A stretch of DNA of 64,000 nucleotides, taken from assembly GCF_002632615.1 (NCBI RefSeq), contig NZ_NITZ01000001.1:124001-188000 (forward strand), read 5' to 3'. Below, piece after piece: positions 10,146 to 19,516 of this stretch. The position numbers and the translations under genes were made by a program. Each line of letters begins with the position of its first letter. The stretch's first letter is position 1. The notes beneath the pieces are model-generated. The model ran no database searches. It was not told the origin of the DNA and saw nothing but the letters and a program-made list of their open reading frames with translations. The stretch comes from Xenorhabdus miraniensis (GTDB taxonomy: Bacteria > Pseudomonadota > Gammaproteobacteria > Enterobacterales > Enterobacteriaceae).

Positions 10146-10550
10146 ATGACAGCAGCAGATCGAATCAATCAAAAGTTGAAACGTTCGAGACGTTACGTCT
10201 TTGAGCGCAAAGATTTTGAAGACATTGCCAGTTATGACCAGATCGGCCGTGCACTTAATCAATTGATCAAGCAAGGTGAACTGATGAAAATCGGATATGG
10301 CCTGTATACTAAAGCACGTAAGAACAGCCTCACAGGTCGCCTAATGCCAACGAATCCTGGTGGCACCGATGCGATTTTACGTGAAATTCTTAAGATGAAA
10401 GGCGTAGACTTCGAAGTAAATAATCTGTCGTTGCAAAGTCTTTCCGGTAATAGCACGCAAATCCCTTCATCTGTGCAGTATTCGTGGAATCCTAAACAGT
10501 TTAATCGCAAGCTGGTTGTTGGTAATCGCGTACTTAACTCACCAAGTTAA
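10146..10550 (+). CDS. DUF6088/AbiEi-like antitoxin-regulator
   Basis: 134 aa. The N-terminal part (MTAADRINQKLKR, FERKDFEDIASYDQIGRALNQLIKQGELMKIGYGLYTKAR) is a winged-helix of the DUF6088/AbiEi type, read as a promoter-binding antitoxin domain. The C-terminal part (NPGGTDAILREILK onwards) resembles the conserved extension in that family. It ends 2 bp before an AbiEii-type nucleotidyltransferase gene, the usual arrangement for type IV toxin-antitoxin pairs. Start chosen from the AAGGAGGT ribosome site. Confidence 0.75.
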   Translation: MTAADRINQKLKRSRRYVFERKDFEDIASYDQIGRALNQLIKQGELMKIGYGLYTKARKNSLTGRLMPTNPGGTDAILREILKMKGVDFEVNNLSLQSLSGNSTQIPSSVQYSWNPKQFNRKLVVGNRVLNSPS

Positions 10551-10552
10551 AA

Positions 10553-11497
10553 ATGAAAAAATTAAAAGATCAATTCTTAGAGGTTTCCGATGCCTTAGAG
10601 CTCGGAAACCCAGCCATTATTGAAAAAGATTACTGGGTAGTGGCTTTGCTTGCTGAGTTAGCAAAGCTTGCTTTTGATACGCATCAAATGGTCTTTTCTG
10701 GCGGGACGGCACTGGCTAAATCCAATGTAAAAATCCTCAGGATGTCGGAAGATGTCGACATCAAACTCATCCCAACGGATGTATTTAACTCATTCGGTCG
10801 TGACAAGCGCAAGGCGACACGTAAGGCTCTGGTGCAACAAATCGAAGAGTCTCTAACTCACCAATCAAGCCATTTTTCTATTAAAGAAAAAAAGGCCCGT
10901 GATGAATACCGCTACGTCGAATATGAACTGAAATACCCACAGCAATTTAGACAAGCACCTTGCTTGCGCCCAATCATTAAACTGGAACTGATGGAGACCA
11001 TACCTCTGTTTCAAGTAGAACAGCGTAGCATTCAATCACTGGTTGCTGAGCTGTATCATCAGCCTCACGAAGTCAACGCATTTTCTTGTATCTCCGTTCA
11101 ATCCACTTTGGTGGAGAAAGTCATTTCTATGCTGCGCCGTACCATGCTAGTCAAACGAGATTCTGAGCGCAAAGATGACGCTACGTTGATACGCCATATC
11201 TACGATGTACATTGTATTGACGCAGACCAGAAACTTGATTTTGAAACTCTTATGTCCCTTTTCCAAACCGTGTTACAAGAAGACGTTAAGCGATTTGGTA
11301 ATCAGCATGCGGAGTTTGTTGCTAACCCTGTTCAAGAATTAAAGCTAGGCTTGCAAGAGCTAGAGTCTAACCCGCTGTTTAGTCAAAGGTTTACAGACTT
11401 TGTCACCCCAATGGTGTTTGATACAGAAACACCCGATTTTGATACCTGCTTTGCCTCATTTAAGCGCATTGCTCAGTCATTGATGAATAGTAATTAG
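10553..11497 (+). CDS. AbiEii/AbiGii-type nucleotidyltransferase toxin
   Basis: 314 aa. The diagnostic nucleotidyltransferase motif is FSGGTALAKS followed by SEDVDIKL (GG-T/S and D-x-D metal ligands, about residues 56-82). Upstream, IIEKDYWVVALL is the conserved EKDYW element of this family. It is predicted to be a bacteriostatic nucleotidyltransferase active in abortive infection, neutralised by the preceding gene's product. It is located directly ahead of hsdM (8-bp gap), so toxin-antitoxin and R-M genes appear co-transcribed. Confidence 0.82.
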   Translation: MKKLKDQFLEVSDALELGNPAIIEKDYWVVALLAELAKLAFDTHQMVFSGGTALAKSNVKILRMSEDVDIKLIPTDVFNSFGRDKRKATRKALVQQIEESLTHQSSHFSIKEKKARDEYRYVEYELKYPQQFRQAPCLRPIIKLELMETIPLFQVEQRSIQSLVAELYHQPHEVNAFSCISVQSTLVEKVISMLRRTMLVKRDSERKDDATLIRHIYDVHCIDADQKLDFETLMSLFQTVLQEDVKRFGNQHAEFVANPVQELKLGLQELESNPLFSQRFTDFVTPMVFDTETPDFDTCFASFKRIAQSLMNSN

Positions 11498-11505
11498 AGT
11501 AAAAC

Positions 11506-14100
11506 ATGAATAAACAACAACTGGCCGCCAAGATTTGGGAATCGGCTAACCAAATGCGTTCTAAAATCGAAGCAAACGACTACAAAGATTATATCTTAGG
11601 CTTCATTTTTTATAAGTTTTTGTCTGATAAGCAAATTCAGTTCTTAATCCAAAACGAATTTGATGAGCAATCGATCAAAGAATTGAATGAGGGCGATACC
11701 GACACTCTCAAATACATTCAAGACGAATTAGGTTACTTCATCGCTTATGACAATCTGTTCTCAACTTGGATCAGTGATGGTAAAGATTTCGACATTGCTT
11801 ATGTACGTGATGCGTTATCGGCGTTCAGCCGCTTGATTAATCCAGATCATAAAGACTTGTTTGACGGTATTTTTACTACCCTGGAAACCGGGCTAAGCAA
11901 GTTGGGCGAAAGTGCCGCTGCACAAACCAAAGCGGCGATGAATCTGATTCATCTGATTAATGGTATTCCGATGAAAGACAAGCATGATTATGATGTGCTT
12001 GGTTTTATCTACGAATACCTAATCAGCTCGTTTGCTGCGAATGCGGGGAAAAAAGCCGGAGAATTCTACACTCCCCATGAAGTCTCGGTATTGATGTCAG
12101 AAATCATGGCTGAACACCTGAAAGACCACAAACATATCAAAATTTACGATCCAACCAGTGGCTCCGGCTCTCTATTGATCAACATCGGTCAATCGGTAGA
12201 AAAACGTCTTGATGGTGAAAATAACATCCGTTATTACGCGCAAGAGCTCAAGCAAAACACCTATAACTTAACTCGTATGAACTTGTTTATGCGTGGTATT
12301 TTGCCAAATAACATCATCACCCGTAACGCCGATACCCTGGAAGATGATTGGCCTCTGGATGAAGATAAAACCCATGAACCAATGCGTGTGGATGCGGTTG
12401 TCTCTAATCCTCCTTATTCACAAAAGTGGGATCCAGAGTTTAAAGACAAAGACCCTCGCTATTCGCCTTTTGGTTTAGCGCCAAAAACGAAGGCAGATTA
12501 TGCATTCTTGCTACACGATCTGTACCACTTGAAACCCGATGGTATTATGACCATCGTTTTACCACACGGGGTATTATTCCGTGGTGGTGATGAAGGAAAG
12601 ATCCGTGAGAACCTCATTGAAAAGAATCATATTGATGCCATTATCGGCTTACCAGCAAATATCTTCTTCGGTACGGGCATTCCAACCATTATTTTGGTGC
12701 TTAAGCAAACACGTAACAATGACGATGTATTGATCATCGACGCCTCAAAAGGGTTCGTGAAAGAAGGTAAGAACAACAAACTTCGCGCTTGCGACATAAA
12801 ACGTATTGTGGATGCTGTGGTCACCCGTCAACCACAGGAAAAATTTGCAGCCTTAGTTAGCCGTGACACCATTCGCGATAATGGTTATAACCTCAATATC
12901 CCGCGTTATGTGGATTCTTCAGATGCAGCGGAAAGTTGGGATATTTACGCCTCTATGTTTGGTGGTATCCCTAATAACGAACTGGATGCGCTAAAACACT
13001 ATTGGCAAGCCATGCCTAACCTCAAGGCAAGCCTGTTTAAACTAACATCCAGTAATTACTCAGCATTAAAAGTTGCTGATGTGAAAGCAGCGATTGAAGC
13101 TAACTGTGATGTGCAGCAATTTATGGCAACGTATCAACAAGCTTTTAGTGATTTTGAGGCTTATTTGACAAAGAGTTTGATTAAAGAACTGTTACAAGTC
13201 AAACGATCGCACCAACAAGATATCATCAGTGAAGAGATTTTCCGCCGCTTAGAAGGAATCGCACTGATTGATAAATACGATGCTTACCAATTGTTTGATG
13301 ATCAATGGCAGCAGCTCAGTGCGGATTTGGAAATGATCCAAACCGAAGGTATGGATACCTGTAAAGTAGTTGAACCGAATATGGTGACCAAAAAGCAAAA
13401 AGGCAAAGACGTTCAGGTTCAAGACGGTTGGTTTGGTCGCATCTTCCCCTTTGCGTTGGTTGAAAAAACCTACTTTGCAAAAGACCTAGAAAAAATCCAA
13501 ATAATGGCAGAACGTTTGCAAAGCATCGAATCCGAGGTTCAAGAGATCTTCGATTCGCTTAGCGAAGATGATAAAGAAGCGGAATACGTTAACGACGACA
13601 AAACCGCATTTGTTACCGCAGCGCTGAACAAAGAAGTGAAACAGATCAAAGCCGACAAAAAGAAAGGCGAAACCTTTGCTGATGACAGCTTTGAAAGCAA
13701 GTTACTTGCTGTAGATAAGTTACAAACAGAAGAGAAATCACTGAAGGTAAACCTCAAAGCCGCAAATGAAGATTTGCTGGAAGCAACACGTAAAAAAATC
13801 GAAAACTTAACCCAAGATGAGATTGATCATCTATTGCTGCTTAAATGGGTAAAACCCATTGTTAATTCCCTAGATAAACTGCCAAATCAAATCTTGCAGC
13901 AACTGACCTGTAAGCTAGAAACTTTGGCAGGAAAGTATGCACAAACGTATGCCGATATTGCCCAAGAAACGCAACAAGTGGAGCGACGCCTGGCTGCAAT
14001 GATGGGCGAGTTACAAGGTAGTGATTTTGATATGCTGGGCTTAAAAGAACTGCAACAGTTCCTTTCTGGTGAAAAGTTGCAAGGTGGCGCCGATGAGTAA
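11506..14100 (+). CDS. hsdM: Type I restriction-modification methyltransferase subunit HsdM
   Basis: 864 aa N6-adenine methyltransferase. The N-terminal HsdM domain is followed by the SAM motif DPTSGSGSLL (about 215-224) and the catalytic NPPY (about 301-304); GEFYTPHEVS precedes them. It is much longer than classical HsdM (about 530 aa): the extra ~350 residues are charged and coiled-coil-rich (KEVKQIKADKKKGE and later segments), as in a large-HsdM subfamily. With HsdS it methylates the recognition site and with HsdR it restricts. The 3' end overlaps the hsdS start (ATGAGTAA). Confidence 0.95.
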   Translation: MNKQQLAAKIWESANQMRSKIEANDYKDYILGFIFYKFLSDKQIQFLIQNEFDEQSIKELNEGDTDTLKYIQDELGYFIAYDNLFSTWISDGKDFDIAYVRDALSAFSRLINPDHKDLFDGIFTTLETGLSKLGESAAAQTKAAMNLIHLINGIPMKDKHDYDVLGFIYEYLISSFAANAGKKAGEFYTPHEVSVLMSEIMAEHLKDHKHIKIYDPTSGSGSLLINIGQSVEKRLDGENNIRYYAQELKQNTYNLTRMNLFMRGILPNNIITRNADTLEDDWPLDEDKTHEPMRVDAVVSNPPYSQKWDPEFKDKDPRYSPFGLAPKTKADYAFLLHDLYHLKPDGIMTIVLPHGVLFRGGDEGKIRENLIEKNHIDAIIGLPANIFFGTGIPTIILVLKQTRNNDDVLIIDASKGFVKEGKNNKLRACDIKRIVDAVVTRQPQEKFAALVSRDTIRDNGYNLNIPRYVDSSDAAESWDIYASMFGGIPNNELDALKHYWQAMPNLKASLFKLTSSNYSALKVADVKAAIEANCDVQQFMATYQQAFSDFEAYLTKSLIKELLQVKRSHQQDIISEEIFRRLEGIALIDKYDAYQLFDDQWQQLSADLEMIQTEGMDTCKVVEPNMVTKKQKGKDVQVQDGWFGRIFPFALVEKTYFAKDLEKIQIMAERLQSIESEVQEIFDSLSEDDKEAEYVNDDKTAFVTAALNKEVKQIKADKKKGETFADDSFESKLLAVDKLQTEEKSLKVNLKAANEDLLEATRKKIENLTQDEIDHLLLLKWVKPIVNSLDKLPNQILQQLTCKLETLAGKYAQTYADIAQETQQVERRLAAMMGELQGSDFDMLGLKELQQFLSGEKLQGGADE

Positions 14101-15409
14101 GGAAAAAGCGTTGCAACCTGCTCTGCGTTTTAATGTCTTTGAAGGTGATTGGGTAACGTCAGATTTTCAAGGTACTTTTAGCTATATTTCTAACAACAGT
14201 TTATCTAGAGCAGCACTCAATGAAAGAGCTGGGTTAGCAAAGAATATTCATTATGGTGATATATTAATTAAATTTGGTGAAGTGCTAGATATTTCGGCTA
14301 ATCAAGTGCCTTATATTACTAATGATTCCCTTGCGAAGAAGTTGATTCCAAACCGTTTAAAAAATGGAGATATTGTTATTGCAGATGCAGCAGAAGACTC
14401 TTCTGTAGGTAAATGCACGGAAATCATCAACTTGGGTGAAAATATACTATTTTCAGGTTTGCATACCATTGCAGTAAGACCTACTACGCCCTTTGCCCCA
14501 AAGTATCTCGGATATTTCCTAAATTCGGACTGTTACCATGATCAGCTGTTATCTTTGATGCAAGGGATCAAGGTCTTATCAATATCTAAATCAGCGATTA
14601 AGGATACATTTGTCCGCTATCCACAAAATCAAGTTGAACAAAAAAAGATTGGAGATTTCTTCCAACATATCGACCAACAACTAAAACTCCATCAATTAAA
14701 ATATACCAAGTTGCAGCAGTTAAAAAAGGCAATGCTGGGTAAGATGTTCCCGAAAGCGGGAGCAAAAGTGCCAGAGATGCGTTTTACTGGGTTTAGTGGG
14801 GATTGGGAAACTAAAGTTTTTAAAGATAGTTTTAATTATATCGCTAATAACAGTCTCTCCAGAGCGCAGCTAAATGATAAATCCGGATTAGCTATGAATG
14901 TTCACTATGGTGACGTTCTGATTAAATTCGATGAAGTATTAGACGTTTTTGAGACAAACATACCGTATATTTCTAATGAGGCGCTAGTAAGTAACCTAAT
15001 GCCCAATTGTTTACAGAATGGCGATATAGTTATTGCTGATGCGGCAGAAGATACATCCGTTGGTAAATGTACGGAAATTTACAATTTAGGTGAACAGTTA
15101 TTATTTGCTGGCTTGCATACTATCGCTATTAGACCATCAACACCTTTCGCGCCGAAATATTTAGGCTATTTTCTGAATTCGAACTTATATCATGATCAGT
15201 TGATACCAATAATGCAAGGAACAAAAGTGTTATCAATATCAAAATCATCGATTAAAGAAACGTTAATCTATTACCCTAATGATTTAGCTGAACAAACTAA
15301 AATCGGCAATTACTTCCATAACCTCGATCGCTTAATTGTGCTCCAGCAGCAACACATTAATAAGCTGAAAAATATTAAGCAAGCGTGCTTAGAAAAAATG
15401 TTTGTTTAA
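14093..15409 (+). CDS. hsdS: Type I specificity subunit HsdS with near-duplicate TRDs
   Basis: 438 aa from the ATG that overlaps the hsdM stop (AAGGTGG ribosome site); an upstream in-frame ATG at 14069 is less likely. Two target-recognition domains (about residues 10-180 and 235-405) each end in a conserved helical spacer (KLQQLKKAMLGKMFP and KLKNIKQACLEKMFV). Unlike most HsdS proteins, the two TRDs share long stretches (HYGD-LIKF-EVLD; NGDIVIADAAED-SVGKCTEI; PFAPKYLGYFLNS; LSISKS-IK-T), roughly 70% by eye. Each TRD reads one half-site, so both halves should carry the same sequence in opposite orientation. Confidence 0.93.
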   Translation: MSKEKALQPALRFNVFEGDWVTSDFQGTFSYISNNSLSRAALNERAGLAKNIHYGDILIKFGEVLDISANQVPYITNDSLAKKLIPNRLKNGDIVIADAAEDSSVGKCTEIINLGENILFSGLHTIAVRPTTPFAPKYLGYFLNSDCYHDQLLSLMQGIKVLSISKSAIKDTFVRYPQNQVEQKKIGDFFQHIDQQLKLHQLKYTKLQQLKKAMLGKMFPKAGAKVPEMRFTGFSGDWETKVFKDSFNYIANNSLSRAQLNDKSGLAMNVHYGDVLIKFDEVLDVFETNIPYISNEALVSNLMPNCLQNGDIVIADAAEDTSVGKCTEIYNLGEQLLFAGLHTIAIRPSTPFAPKYLGYFLNSNLYHDQLIPIMQGTKVLSISKSSIKETLIYYPNDLAEQTKIGNYFHNLDRLIVLQQQHINKLKNIKQACLEKMFV

Positions 15410-15541
15410 ACACTGAATTAATACTCAATATGGATGCGCTCATAACGTTGGGTTGGGGCGCACTCTGATGTCAATTTTATCTGTTACCACTCATAAACCA
15501 AAGGTAACTGAGCTTTTTAGACTGAACGCTAAGGATAAGCT

Positions 15542-18500
15542 GTGACCTACACTAGTGAAGCCCAATTTGAACAAGATGTTATCTCCGAGCTATGCAAGAA
15601 AGGCTGGGAAGATAAGGTATTAACCAATCTCACCGAAGCCGATTTGCTGCAAAATTGGGCGGATATTCTTTATCAAAATAACAACAGCATTGATCGCCTA
15701 AACAATGTGCCACTCAGCCAGAGTGAGATGCAGCAAATTATAGAGCAAATCAATGCGCTTAAAACACCTCTCAAACTAAACGGTTTTATTAACGGTAAAA
15801 CGGTCTCTATTAAACGTGACAATGCCGCAGACACTTTGCACTATGGCAAAGAGATCAGTCTCAATATTTACGACCGCCAAGAAATAGCCGCGGGGAAAAG
15901 CCGGTATCAAATTGTTCAGCAACCTCGATTTGAACGCAAAAGTGCCGTCCAGCACGACAGGCGCGGTGATCTTTTGTTGCTGATTAATGGCATGCCCGTT
16001 ATCCACCTTGAACTCAAACGTTCTGGCGTCCCAGTGATTGAAGCGTGTAACCAGATAGAAAAATACACCCATGAAGGGCATTTTAGCGGCGGCATCATGG
16101 CGTTAGTGCAGGTGTTTGTTGCAATGAATCCAGATAACACCTTGTATTTTGCTAACCCTGGAAAGGACGGAATCTTTAATCATGATTACTACTTCCAATG
16201 GGCCGATTTTTCTAATGAACCCATCAACCACTGGCAGAAAGTGATCGAGGGGTTGCTATCCATCCCGATGGCTCACCAATTAATTGGTTTTTATACTGTT
16301 GCCGACAATGCCGATGGCATTCTTAAAGTGATGCGCAGCTATCAGTATTACGCTGCTAATGCTATTTCAAGTAAAGTCGCCAGCCTGGACTGGTCTATTA
16401 AAAATAAAGGTGGCTACATTTGGCATACCACTGGCTCGGGTAAAACCATGACCAGTTTTAAGTCTGCGCAACTGATTGCTAACTCTGGCGATGCCGATAA
16501 AGTGGTGTTTTTGATGGACCGCATTGAGTTAGGAACACAATCCTTAGAAGAATATCGCAGCTTTGCCGATGCCAGTGATGATGTTCAAGGAACAGAAAAT
16601 ACCCATGTCCTGATCGCCAAACTGAAAAGCATAAAGCCAAGCGATGGCTTGATTGTGACTTCAATTCAAAAGATGAGCAACATCCACGATGAAGGACAAC
16701 TAAAAACTGCGGATATCGACTGTATTAATCAAAAGCGCATTGTGTTCATTGTCGACGAAGCCCACCGTTCAACCTTTGGCGATATGCTTTCTATCATCAA
16801 AGCCACTTTCCCTAATGCGGTGTTCTTTGGCTTTACAGGAACGCCAATCCAAGAAGAAAACCAGAAGAAGGACAGTACAACCAGTACGATTTTTGGTGAT
16901 GAGTTACATCGTTATAGCATTGCGGATGGTATTAGAGATGGTAACGTGCTGGGGTTCGACCCTTGCAAAGTGATGACGTATCGTGATGATGACTTACGCG
17001 AGGCGGTTGCACTTGAAAAAGCCAAAGCAACGAGTGTTGCTGAAGTGTTTGCCGATCCTGCAAAAACTAAAATTTATGAAAAGTACATGGACAGTGCTCG
17101 AGTGCCAATGGCGACCCAAGAAATCAATGGTAAAAAAGTGCGAGGCATTGAAGAATTACTGCCTACAACGCAATATGATCGTATAGAGCATAAACAGCAA
17201 GTCATTAATGATATTCTGGCTAACTGGGTACGTTTTAGCCGTAATAATCAGTTTCATGGCATTTTTGCCACACACAGTATTCCTGATGCCTTACAGTATT
17301 ATCGATTATTCAAACAGCAAGCTCCTCAACTGAAGATAACAGCATTGTTTGATCCTAATCTTGATAACAAAGGTAACGCCGTGACTAAAGAGGCTGGGTT
17401 AATTGAGATTATTGAAGACTATAACAAAACCTACAATACGACTTATACCCTGCCCACTCATGCGCAATTTAAAAAGGATATTGCGGCACGTCTTGCGCAC
17501 AAAAAACCTTATCAATATGTCGAACAACAACCGGATCAGCAATTACATTTACTGATTGTTGTTGATCAGATGCTCACCGGTTATGACTCCAAATGGGTGA
17601 ATACCCTGTATTTGGATAAAGAACTTGAGTACGCGAATATCATTCAAGCGTTTTCTCGCACTAACCGATTATTTGGTATCGATAAACCTTTTGGCAACAT
17701 TCGTTATTATCGCAAACCGCACACAATGGAACTCAACATCAATAAAGCACTCAAACTCTATTCTGGAGACCGTCCTTATGGTGTATTTGTGGAGAAATTG
17801 GAAGATAACTTACATTCTCTTAATGAAAAATTTGCCGAGATAGAAATCATTTTCAAAAACGCGAAGATCAGCGATTTTAGTCAGTTACCGAAAGATGAAG
17901 AAACTCGTGCTAAATTTGCCAGTCTGTTTAATGAATTCAGCAAAATCTTGGAGGCTGCGAAAGTTCAAGGATTTAACTGGCAGAAAAACAGCTATTCATT
18001 TGAAGAAACGGGTAATACCGTGGATATTGATTTTGATGAGAATCAGTATCAAGCGATGTTACAACGTTATAAAGAGTTGTCATCCTCTTCAGGTAATGGT
18101 GGTGGTGAGCCTGCTGCTGTGCCTTATGCCATTTTGGGCTATTTAACCAAGCAAAACACGGGGCGAATTGATCATAACTATATGAACGCTCAGTTCACCA
18201 AATTTCTTAAGCAATGCGATCAACCGAATGTCACGTCAGAGGAGATGCAACAAACGCTTGATGAACTGCATAAATCCTTTGCTACCTTAAGCCAAGCGGA
18301 ACAAAAACAGGCAAACAAGCTACTGCTTGATGTACAAGCAGGTAATTTAATCATCGAAGCAGGCAGATCCTTACAGGATTACATTACCCGTGCTCAAGCA
18401 GAGGAAGAAGATAAAGCCTTGCAGGTAATGGTCGATGCTTTGGGACTTGATGGTAAGCAGCTTAAAAAACTAACGAAAGGAAATCTCACCGCCGCTAACT

Positions 18501-18664
18501 TAAACGATTATGGTCGTTTTGATGCACTTAAGGCAACAGTGGATAAAGCCAAAGCTAAGGCCTATCTAGAAGATAAATTAGGCACAAAGCTAACGCCACC
18601 TAAAGTCAATATTGAACTGAACAAGCTACTACGGGAGTTTATTTTGCAGGGTGCCACAGATTAG
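15542..18664 (+). CDS. hsdR: Type I restriction endonuclease subunit HsdR
   Basis: 1040 aa with a GTG start behind AAGGA. An N-terminal PD-(D/E)xK nuclease fold with the VIHLELKRSG core (about residues 153-162) is followed by an SF2 translocase: Walker A HTTGSGKT (about 297-304), DEAH box VDEAHRS (about 404-410), GFTGTP and the C-terminal helicase lobe motif (QAFSRTNR). A helical C-terminus probably binds HsdM. It is 132 bp downstream of hsdS, so it may have its own promoter. It cuts unmodified DNA after ATP-driven translocation. Confidence 0.95.
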   Translation: MTYTSEAQFEQDVISELCKKGWEDKVLTNLTEADLLQNWADILYQNNNSIDRLNNVPLSQSEMQQIIEQINALKTPLKLNGFINGKTVSIKRDNAADTLHYGKEISLNIYDRQEIAAGKSRYQIVQQPRFERKSAVQHDRRGDLLLLINGMPVIHLELKRSGVPVIEACNQIEKYTHEGHFSGGIMALVQVFVAMNPDNTLYFANPGKDGIFNHDYYFQWADFSNEPINHWQKVIEGLLSIPMAHQLIGFYTVADNADGILKVMRSYQYYAANAISSKVASLDWSIKNKGGYIWHTTGSGKTMTSFKSAQLIANSGDADKVVFLMDRIELGTQSLEEYRSFADASDDVQGTENTHVLIAKLKSIKPSDGLIVTSIQKMSNIHDEGQLKTADIDCINQKRIVFIVDEAHRSTFGDMLSIIKATFPNAVFFGFTGTPIQEENQKKDSTTSTIFGDELHRYSIADGIRDGNVLGFDPCKVMTYRDDDLREAVALEKAKATSVAEVFADPAKTKIYEKYMDSARVPMATQEINGKKVRGIEELLPTTQYDRIEHKQQVINDILANWVRFSRNNQFHGIFATHSIPDALQYYRLFKQQAPQLKITALFDPNLDNKGNAVTKEAGLIEIIEDYNKTYNTTYTLPTHAQFKKDIAARLAHKKPYQYVEQQPDQQLHLLIVVDQMLTGYDSKWVNTLYLDKELEYANIIQAFSRTNRLFGIDKPFGNIRYYRKPHTMELNINKALKLYSGDRPYGVFVEKLEDNLHSLNEKFAEIEIIFKNAKISDFSQLPKDEETRAKFASLFNEFSKILEAAKVQGFNWQKNSYSFEETGNTVDIDFDENQYQAMLQRYKELSSSSGNGGGEPAAVPYAILGYLTKQNTGRIDHNYMNAQFTKFLKQCDQPNVTSEEMQQTLDELHKSFATLSQAEQKQANKLLLDVQAGNLIIEAGRSLQDYITRAQAEEEDKALQVMVDALGLDGKQLKKLTKGNLTAANLNDYGRFDALKATVDKAKAKAYLEDKLGTKLTPPKVNIELNKLLREFILQGATD

Positions 18665-18716
18665 ATACGCTACATTCGATAGAGTTAAATGTATTTTGCA
18701 TAATTAGTCACTTTAT

Positions 18717-18903
18717 GGACCCTGTTTCTAAATTTGTGTAATTGCCTGTTTTTGGTATGTTTAATTTATTAACTAAAACAGGTGAAAAGATGGACGAGAA
18801 ACAGTTAGAAGCCCTGGCCACTAAGCTGGCTAAAAATCTCAAAACTCCGGAAGATTTAAGTCAGCTCTCTCGTTTTCTCAAAAAACTGACCGTTGAAACG
18901 TAA
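18717..18903 (+). pseudogene. IS256-family 5' remnant (copy 2)
   Basis: Starts with an IS256-type end (GGACCCTGTTTCTAAATT onwards), then ATG at 18790 opens MDEKQLEALATKLAKNLK and continues to LKKLTVET, where the frame is cut by the next repeat element. Only the first 37 codons of an approximately 400-codon transposase remain. Same orientation as the copy at 9263. Confidence 0.75.
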
Positions 18904-19045
18904 TACCGCTCTCTTAAGCATTTTTTTGAATAATTATTCATGGAAGTGCTAACAAAGAAAACTGAAGGATCCCGATATAACTGGATTTTTCAGATGGAGA
19001 ATGCGACAGTTTTCTTCTTCATTTTCCTTAAGCGAGCGGTATTAC
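18900..19045. repeat. MITE-like element with 19-bp terminal inverted repeats
   Basis: Left end GTAATACCGCTCTCTTAAG (18900-18918) and right end, read in reverse complement, GTAATACCGCTCGCTTAAG (19027-19045) match at 18 of 19 bases. An inner inverted repeat, AAGAAAACTG at 18955-18964 and 19007-19016, would extend the hairpin. The 146-bp unit has no ORF and interrupts the IS256 remnant. I saw no clear target duplication. Confidence 0.6.
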
Positions 19046-19516
19046 CCTAAAGGACGGGGTTTTACGGCGCACCGGATAAACGAAGCCAATGAGTCGGCAT
19101 TCCTTTGAATAACTCATTCCCTTTAATTGAAACGTTCCTTCGATTAACATTATTTTTATCATTAATAAGTTGCATTAAAATTTAAATAACCAAGATCGCC
19201 ATCACCATTTCATAAAATAACCTACAACCTCACTTTACATTCTAACTCTTTGGCGATACGGTTCCCAATAATACAGGTAATTGACATTATCCATCCTCAT
19301 CACGAAACAAATAATTAATAGCTATAAAACAAGCTGGTAATAAAAATTATATTAGTTCATTTTATTATTAAGATTAAACTATTTCGGTAAGAATTTGCTA
19401 TTTAAAAACAAAATTACTTGGTTCATTAAATAATAAAAATAACATGAATTCATTTAATGTTATTTTTTACTCAAAAAGCTGAATCGTTTCAATTAATAAT
19501 AAAAAGGTAAACATCA
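19046..19516. other. AT-rich intergenic region upstream of fruB
   Basis: No gene seen. It contains a short stretch (19049-19075) resembling the GC-rich end of a transposable element, AT-rich DNA, and the Cra site and promoter region of the fru operon at its right end. Confidence 0.5.
19479..19494. promoter_or_regulatory. Cra (FruR) operator of the fru operon
   Basis: CTGAATCGTTTCAATT contains TGAATCGTTTCA, a match to the Cra consensus TGAAWCGNTTCA. It lies 23 bp before the fruB start. Cra represses fruBKA until fructose-1-phosphate accumulates. No cra gene is in the window. Confidence 0.8.
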
